A stretch of DNA of 37,701 nt from Tsukamurella sp. M9C (GTDB lineage: Bacteria > Actinomycetota > Actinomycetes > Mycobacteriales > Mycobacteriaceae): assembly GCF_020169415.1 (NCBI RefSeq), contig NZ_JAIULG010000049.1, positions 1 through 37,701 on the forward strand, given 5' to 3'. Position numbers and translations under genes: made by a program. Position 1 is the first letter of the stretch; each line of letters begins with the position of its first letter. Below are positions 32,004 to 37,701 of this stretch, in pieces. The notes beneath the pieces were generated by a model. The model saw nothing but the letters and a program-made list of their open reading frames with translations. It was not told the origin of the DNA and did no database searches.

Positions 32004-32991
32004 CTACCGCGGGAGCCAGTCCTCCGGCACGACCGTCAGGATCGACCCGGCCGCGGCCGTCGTGGTCGTCGTCGTGGCGGTCGGCCGGGGCCGCGTCGTG
32101 GTCGTCGTCGGCGTCGTGGGCTCCGTCGCGGAGGTCGGGGCCGTGGTCGTCGTCGGCGCCGTCGTGGTGGTCGGCGTCGTGGTCGTCGGCTCCGGCGTCG
32201 TGGTCGGCACCGTCGTCGTCGGCGTGGTCGGCCGGGTCGGGTACGTCGGCGTCGTCGGGCGGGTCGGCTCCGTCGGCAGCGTGACCGTCGGCTCCGTCGT
32301 CGACGTCGGCGGAACCGACGGCGAGGGCGACGGTGACGGCGGGCGCGTCGAGGTGGGCAGGTCGGTCGATCCGACCGGCAGCCCGGCGCGCGCCTCCGCG
32401 GCGCGGATCCGCTCCTCGAGCGCGGCGCGGTCCTTCTCGTTCTTCACCTTCGCGGCCTGCTGACGCGCGCTGACCAGCGCGGCCTGCGCCTCCGCCTGGT
32501 TGCTGGAGTCGATCGCGTTGTCCGCACTCTCGAGCTGCGCCTTCGCCTCCGAGGTGGCGATCGTCTGCGAGGCGGCGTCCGAGAAGACGACCTCCTTGAC
32601 GCTCCACAGCGCACCGTCGCCCGGGCTCGCGGACTGGCGCGACGAGATCGTCACCACGCCGGTCCCGGCCGGCCCGTCGGTCGACGAGATGGTCGCGCCA
32701 GTCCGCGAGCAGCGACGCGAGAGCGAACTCGGTCTGATCCGCGGTGGTGACGGCACCGCCGGCCGCGAGCGCCTCGATCAGGTCGTCGTCGCGGCGGACC
32801 GCGGCCACGTCGACGGGCGCGCCGTCGTCGGTGACGCGGTCGACGAAGCCGGTGTCGTCGGCTCCCAGGTCGCGAGGTGCACCGGGCCGCATCGGGCGCA
32901 TCGGCGGACCCAGACGGTGAGCGGCCGTGCGCTCGGGGTCGTGCGGGTCGAAGCCCCCGTGGTTGTCGCCCCTGTTGTTCTCGTCGGCCAT
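32004..32991 (-). pseudogene. rsdA: Anti-sigma-D factor RsdA, disrupted by inverted segment
   Basis: Normally a single-pass membrane anti-sigma factor that holds SigD. The N-terminal domain is intact in one frame to residue 100 (DDDLIEALAAGGAVTTADQ... ending LADWRD). The C-terminal part is intact in another frame (PGDGALWSVKEVVFSDAA, a charged coiled-coil helix, a long Thr/Pro-rich tail, WLPR end). Between them, 19-bp perfect inverted repeats (32625-32643, 32692-32710) enclose 48 bp whose plus strand reads LADWRDEIVTTPVPAGPSVDEM. That is what the gene itself should read on the minus strand. The expected TM helix before PGD(A)LWSV is missing. The start codon lies 1 nt beyond the sigD stop, so the two genes are coupled. 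Either a real template-switch mutation or an assembly error. Confidence 0.78.
32625..32710. repeat. 19-bp inverted repeat flanking an inverted 48-bp segment
   Basis: The arms 32625-32643 and 32692-32710 are perfect reverse complements and encode LADWRD on opposite strands. They mark the breakpoint that disrupts rsdA. Confidence 0.9.
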
Positions 32992-32992
32992 G

Positions 32993-33565
32993 TCAGTTCT
33001 CACCTTCTTTCGCGATCTGGTTCTTCAGCTTGGTCAGCGCGCGGTGCTGGGCCACGCGAACGGCACCGGCGGTACCGCCCACGGCCTCCGCGGTCTCCTC
33101 GGCCGACAGGCCGACGACCACGCGGAGGATCAGGATCTCGCGCTGCTTCTCGGGGAGCGTGCTGAGCAGTCGGGCCATGTCACGGCTCGCCTCGGTGGCG
33201 AGCGCGTGGCTCTCGGGCCCGCCTTCCAGCGACGCTCTCTCTGGAATCTCGCCCACGGGGTCGGATTTGTTACGCGAAGCGTTCCGGAAGCCGTCCGCGA
33301 CCTTGTGCGCGGCGATGCCGTACACGAACGCCATGAAGGGACGCCCCTGGTCCTGATAACGGGGCAGCGCCGTCATCACAGCCATGCACACCTCCTGCGC
33401 GAGATCCTCAGCCGACAGCGAGTGACGCTCGCCGCCCCCGACCCGCGCACGGCAGTACCGCACGACGAGGGGTCGGATGGTGTCGAGAACATCTGCGAGC
33501 GCAGACCTGTCGCCCTGCGCTGCTTCGCGCACGGCCCGGTCGAGCTCCTCACCTGTCAGATTCAT
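32993..33565 (-). CDS. sigD: RNA polymerase sigma factor SigD (ECF)
   Basis: 190 residues. Region 2 is visible in LADVLDTIRPLVVRYCRARV... SAEDLAQEVCMAVMTALPRYQDQGRPFMAFVYGIAAHKVADGFR. Region 4 is LLSTLPEKQREILILRVVVGLSAEETAEAVGGTAGAVRVAQHRALTKL. This matches mycobacterial SigD, which acts in stationary phase and starvation. It is followed at once by rsdA, its anti-sigma gene, which is broken here. GTAACG-N16-CGAT (33564-33589) just upstream resembles the reported SigD promoter pattern, hinting at autoregulation, though the predicted start point would fall at or inside the ORF. Confidence 0.95.
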   Translation of the reverse strand: MNLTGEELDRAVREAAQGDRSALADVLDTIRPLVVRYCRARVGGGERHSLSAEDLAQEVCMAVMTALPRYQDQGRPFMAFVYGIAAHKVADGFRNASRNKSDPVGEIPERASLEGGPESHALATEASRDMARLLSTLPEKQREILILRVVVGLSAEETAEAVGGTAGAVRVAQHRALTKLKNQIAKEGEN

Positions 33566-33589
33566 CGCCAGCCTGCATTCCGCCGTTAC
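33564..33589 (-). promoter_or_regulatory. Possible SigD-type autoregulatory promoter
   Basis: GTAACG, 16 nt, CGAT on the minus strand, next to the sigD start. The match rests on a remembered consensus and the spacing to the ATG is awkward, so confidence is low. Confidence 0.25.
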
Positions 33590-34422
33590 ACCCCTGCCAG
33601 ATCCGCGCCATCACGAACCCATTCCTCCTCCAGAGCAGCCGCGATCCGTGCCGCCCCCGCGCCCCGCTCCTCCCCTGACGTGCCGCTCATCATTTTCGCA
33701 CCGGCCCACCTTAGAGGATTCAACACCGACTCGGTGGCGACCCGGTACGCGTTCTCGACAAGTTCCGCGGCCCGGTCGGCCTGCCCCGAGGCCATCGCCG
33801 CGGCGCCCGCGATGAGGAGCGTCTTCGCGTGATGACGCGGGCGGCCCGGTCCCGGATCGGCCGTGAGCAGGGCGTCGACGGCGTCCGCCGCGCCCGCGGT
33901 GTCCCCGGAGTACACGGCGAGCTCTGCGGCCACCCAGTCCCGGCGCAGCCGGGCGCGGGGCACCGTCCACCACGGGACCTGCCCCGACGGCGCACCGTCG
34001 GACCCGGCCGTCGCGGCCGCACCGGCGTCGTATGCCGCGAGGTGCTCGTCGGCGCGCGAGAGGAGCCGCGCACTGAGGGCGTACCGTCCGGTCCCCAGGG
34101 CGTCCGCCGCGAGCCCCACCGTCGCGTCGATCGTCAATGCCACGCTCATGCCGTACACAGGTTGTTCATACCCTGTGTATGCAATCGCCAACGCGGCGCC
34201 GTCGGGAACCGTGGCGGCGCGGTGCCGGCCGGACTGCCGCAGCATCGACGCCTCGAGACACCGGGCGGCGGAACCGAAGGAACCGTCGGACACCCCCGCG
34301 GTGAGGGCGCGCGCGGCGGCGAACCGCCCGGCGCCGGCCAGCGCCACCGCCCGCAGCCACACCCGTCCCTGCGGACCGTCGAGCGGCCCGACGGGACCGC
34401 AGTCCGTTCCGAACGCCGCCAC
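33586..34422 (-). CDS. Conserved hypothetical protein (Rv3415c-like), TPR-type helices
   Basis: About 278 residues, Ala-rich helical repeats (RVWLRAVALAGAGRFAAARAL, AKTLLIAGAAAMASGQADRAAELVENA) like tetratricopeptide hairpins. Its position upstream of sigD and divergent from whiB3 matches M. tuberculosis Rv3415c. Function unknown; it ends 20 nt before the sigD start and may be co-transcribed with sigD-rsdA. The GTG at 34422 is preferred since GGAGG lies 8 nt upstream. The frame is open to 34506, starting MRHCHACKFW, but that region is AT-richer and lies in the promoter zone. Confidence 0.78.
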   Translation of the reverse strand: MAAFGTDCGPVGPLDGPQGRVWLRAVALAGAGRFAAARALTAGVSDGSFGSAARCLEASMLRQSGRHRAATVPDGAALAIAYTGYEQPVYGMSVALTIDATVGLAADALGTGRYALSARLLSRADEHLAAYDAGAAATAGSDGAPSGQVPWWTVPRARLRRDWVAAELAVYSGDTAGAADAVDALLTADPGPGRPRHHAKTLLIAGAAAMASGQADRAAELVENAYRVATESVLNPLRWAGAKMMSGTSGEERGAGAARIAAALEEEWVRDGADLAGV

Positions 34423-34840
34423 GAGGAGCGCCTCCGTGGAGGCGCCCGACTGTCCAGTTTCCAAAGATTTAACCTTCCAGAATTTGCAGGCGTGACAATG
34501 GCGCACGGAGGCCGTTCACAGGCGTTGACGTTACCGGCATGTAAGGCGATTCCGGCCCGTCGACCGCCACCGAACCATCCATCGTTACGGCGTACGATAA
34601 ATCGAAACATAGCATCACCTGCAGGAATCCCTCACAGGACACTCGGTTCACGGTCGCAATTCCCAGGATGCATACCGCCGGGATGAATGAACACGACGTT
34701 AATTCTCACGCTGATCGAATCACCCCCCGGATACCCCCGAGCGGGTTGACCTTCGTCTAGCGAACTGCCTACGGTGAGAGCGCGAGAGGAACAACGACGT
34801 TTCCACGCCCGCGAGACCGCCGAGTGTTTGGAGAATGCGC
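34423..34840. other. Long intergenic region upstream of whiB3
   Basis: About 420 bp between divergent genes, AT-richer than the surroundings. It holds the whiB3 promoter (34746-34775) and a 5' leader of about 58 nt. No small gene is convincing. The length suggests extra regulator sites, as whiB3 is under complex control in mycobacteria. Confidence 0.5.
34746..34775 (+). promoter_or_regulatory. whiB3 promoter
   Basis: TTGACC (34746-34751) and TACGGT (34770-34775) with 18-nt spacing, a good sigma-A promoter; transcription would begin near 34782. Confidence 0.65.
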
Positions 34841-35143
34841 ATGCCTCAACCCAACGAGCTCCCCGGTCCCAACTCGGACTTCTGGGACTGGCAGATGCAC
34901 GGCGTGTGTCGCGGGGTCGACAGCTCGGTGTTCTTCCATCCCGACGGCGAGCGCGGCCGGGCTCGTGCGCAGCGCGAGCGGCGCGCCAAGGAGCTGTGCC
35001 GGACGTGCCCCGTCCTCGCCCAGTGCCGCGCGCACGCGATCACCGTCGCCGAGCCCTACGGGATCTGGGGCGGCCTGTCGGAGTCGGAGCGCGCAGCCCT
35101 CGCGTCGAAGTCGCGGGTCAAGACCAGCCGCATCGCGGGCTGA
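34841..35143 (+). CDS. whiB3: WhiB3, redox-sensing Fe-S transcription factor
   Basis: 100 residues. Four Cys ligands of a 4Fe-4S cluster at 23, 53, 56 and 62 (GVCRGV, LCRTC, QCRAH). The GIWGG turn (74-78) binds sigma-A, and a basic C-terminus (KSRVKTSR) contacts DNA. The near-identical FFHPDGERGRARAQRERRAKELC block marks it as WhiB3, which controls redox balance and lipid anabolism in mycobacteria. ATG 34841 is chosen over 34835: GGAGA ends 6 nt before it and the product starts MPQP as in M. tuberculosis. Confidence 0.95.
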   Translation: MPQPNELPGPNSDFWDWQMHGVCRGVDSSVFFHPDGERGRARAQRERRAKELCRTCPVLAQCRAHAITVAEPYGIWGGLSESERAALASKSRVKTSRIAG

Positions 35144-35159
35144 CGCCCCACGGAACGCA

Positions 35160-35193
35160 GGAGCGCCCCCGACCGGCCGGTCGGGGGCGCTCC
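35160..35193. terminator. Bidirectional terminator, 34-nt perfect palindrome
   Basis: Arms of 17 bp (GGAGCGCCCCCGACCGG and complement) with no spacer, between the convergent whiB3 and groEL1 genes. Confidence 0.85.
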
Positions 35194-35219
35194 GTTCTGC
35201 GCGAGCTCGGGAGCCGCTC

Positions 35220-36830
<1,611 letters not shown>

Positions 36831-36859
36831 TCAAAGCTCCTCAAGCTCTGCGGAAACGG

Positions 36860-36906
36860 CCGGACCGCCCCGTCCCGGGCTGATTCCCAGGGGCGGGGCG
36901 GTCCGG
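36860..36906 (-). promoter_or_regulatory. Hairpin in the groES-groEL1 gap
   Basis: CCGGACCGCCCCG and its complement (13-bp arms) around a 21-nt loop, between groES and groEL1. It may attenuate readthrough, protect the groES message or mark a processing site. Confidence 0.6.
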
Positions 36907-36925
36907 AATTCGCACGTGTGCGCCG

Positions 36926-37225
36926 TTACTTGCCGATGACGGCCAGGACGTCGCGCGCGGAGAGCACGAGGTACTCCTCGCCGTCGTAGTTGAACTCGGT
37001 GCCGCCGTACTTGCTGAACAGCACGGTGTCGCCCTCGTTGATGCCGGTCGGAACCCGGTTGCCCTGCTCCGTCACGCGGCCCTCGCCCACGGCGACGACG
37101 GTGCCGGTCTGCGGCTTCTCCTTGGCGGTGTCCGGGATGACCAGGCCCGACGCGGTGGTGGTCTCGGCCTCGGTGGCCTTCACCAGGATCTTGTCGTCAA
37201 GCGGCTTGATGTTCACGCTCGCCAC
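36926..37225 (-). CDS. groES: 10-kDa co-chaperonin GroES
   Basis: 99 residues, full length. Starts [16 protein letters not shown]. The mobile loop [22 protein letters not shown] binds GroEL, and [14 protein letters not shown] and [16 protein letters not shown] follow the family. The GTG start has GGAGG 6 nt upstream. First gene of the groES-groEL1 operon, with a 117-nt leader from a CIRCE-covered promoter. An imperfect GTGCGCG-N10-CGCGCAC hairpin (37311-37334) lies in that leader. Confidence 0.97.
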   Translation of the reverse strand: MASVNIKPLDDKILVKATEAETTTASGLVIPDTAKEKPQTGTVVAVGEGRVTEQGNRVPTGINEGDTVLFSKYGGTEFNYDGEEYLVLSARDVLAVIGK

Positions 37226-37343
37226 AGTTCGCCTCCATGTGTGGAAAATCTTCTGTATGTCAGGGTGGCCCGAAAGTCACAGCCGTCGTCGCGGGTGCCG
37301 GCGTCACCTTGTGCGCGCGGATCTCCCCGCGCACACGAACCAC

Positions 37344-37377
37344 TTAGCACTCTACCGATGGGAGTGCTAGCACTCAA
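37344..37377 (-). promoter_or_regulatory. CIRCE element over the groES promoter
   Basis: TTAGCACTC-N9-GAGTGCTAG (37344-37370) differs from the CIRCE consensus at one base and should bind HrcA. A third half-site AGCACTC follows at once, making an overlapping GAGTGCT-AGCACTC palindrome. On the minus strand -35 TTGAGT (37377-37372) and -10 TAGAGT (37354-37349), spaced by 17 nt, lie inside it, so HrcA would block transcription directly. Confidence 0.92.
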
Positions 37378-37395
37378 GGGCGGTGTTCGGACAAT

Positions 37396-37701
37396 TCAGT
37401 GGGTGAGATGCTCCACCATCAGAACCTGCAGTTCACCGACGAGGAAGCCGAGGATCGCGCCCACCATGATGAGCGTCTTCTCGTCCGCCTGGAACGCCGG
37501 GCGGAGCACGCCCTCGAACTCGTCGGGGGTCATCGCCGCCATCTTCTGCACCATCGTCGTGCGGATGTCGAGCTTCGCGTCGAGATAGTCGTTGGCGTCC
37601 CCCAGCATCACCGGCATCGACGCGACGAAGTCGTCCGCGCCCGCGCGCGACATCGGCCCGATCTGGGCCATGTCGAGGCCGCCCACGACCCTGCCCACCT
37701 G
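37396..37701 (-). CDS. DUF445-like membrane protein, C-terminal part only
   Basis: 102 codons at the window edge; the frame is open to the last base, so the N-terminus lies outside. The sequence has DYLDAKLDIRTTMVQKMAAMTPDEFEGVLRPAFQADEKTLIMVGAILGFLVGELQ, with the helix-plus-TM end typical of DUF445 proteins. Function of the family unknown. It ends about 20 nt upstream of the groES promoter, on the same strand. The GTG at 37698 is almost certainly internal. Confidence 0.6.
   Translation of the reverse strand, partial: QVGRVVGGLDMAQIGPMSRAGADDFVASMPVMLGDANDYLDAKLDIRTTMVQKMAAMTPDEFEGVLRPAFQADEKTLIMVGAILGFLVGELQVLMVEHLTH

Noticed and set aside
32050-32330. Tandem DNA repeat or satellite
   Set aside because: The GTCGTCGT-rich tract is the coding sequence of the Thr/Pro-rich tail of RsdA; repeat units follow codons and vary.

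Overview
This is a GC-rich (roughly 70%) actinobacterial chromosome segment. The order guaA - choD-like oxidase - guaB3 - guaB2 - Rv3412-like - rsdA - sigD - Rv3415c-like - whiB3 - groEL1 - groES is the conserved Mycobacteriales block known from Mycobacterium tuberculosis (Rv3396c, Rv3409c-Rv3418c). The MspA-type porin fits the same order. Gene content and protein style suggest Tsukamurella or a close relative; this genus call is inference.

Layout. 1-2877: dnaE2, cut by the window edge. 2990-10009: accessory genes, namely an MspA-family porin with a secreted partner, a TetR/FAD-monooxygenase divergent pair, a MarR/amidohydrolase divergent pair, a lipoprotein serpin and a two-TM coiled-coil protein. 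10030-12350: imuA'-imuB. With dnaE2 this forms the SOS mutagenic-repair cassette, and LexA-like boxes precede both dnaE2 and imuA'. 12.5-16.0 kb: a lower-GC islet of unfamiliar genes (a three-TM protein, a frameshifted small gene, a small HTH-like protein with an ATA where its start should be, a membrane pentapeptide-repeat protein and fragments). It is flanked on one side by two copies of a 17-bp palindrome. 16.1-19.4 kb: an amino-acid permease, a CGNR zinc-finger protein and a Ser/Thr kinase. 19.4-23.3 kb: a LuxR-type response regulator and PspC-domain histidine kinase, divergent from a PspC/LiaF-like membrane protein; this resembles the EsrISR envelope-stress system of Corynebacterium. 23.2-26.8 kb: an NmrA-like protein, guaA, a small hypothetical gene with a CRISPR-repeat-like hairpin inside it, and a DNA-alkylation-repair-like protein. 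26.8-37.7 kb: the conserved purine/sigD/whiB3/groESL block and the end of a DUF445-like gene.

Main observations. (1) About half of the genes have a TANNNT -10 box ending 6-8 nt before the start codon, which predicts leaderless transcripts, often from GTG. (2) The 9-mer GCACCGTCG occurs about 26 times on the two strands, against about one expected from base composition. (3) The anti-sigma-D gene rsdA is broken by a short inverted segment flanked by 19-bp perfect inverted repeats, and its membrane segment is missing; this is either a template-switch mutation or an assembly error. (4) Several operator-like palindromes sit exactly over divergent promoters. (5) A CIRCE element overlaps the groES promoter.

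No tRNA, rRNA, insertion sequence, integrase or CRISPR array was seen.
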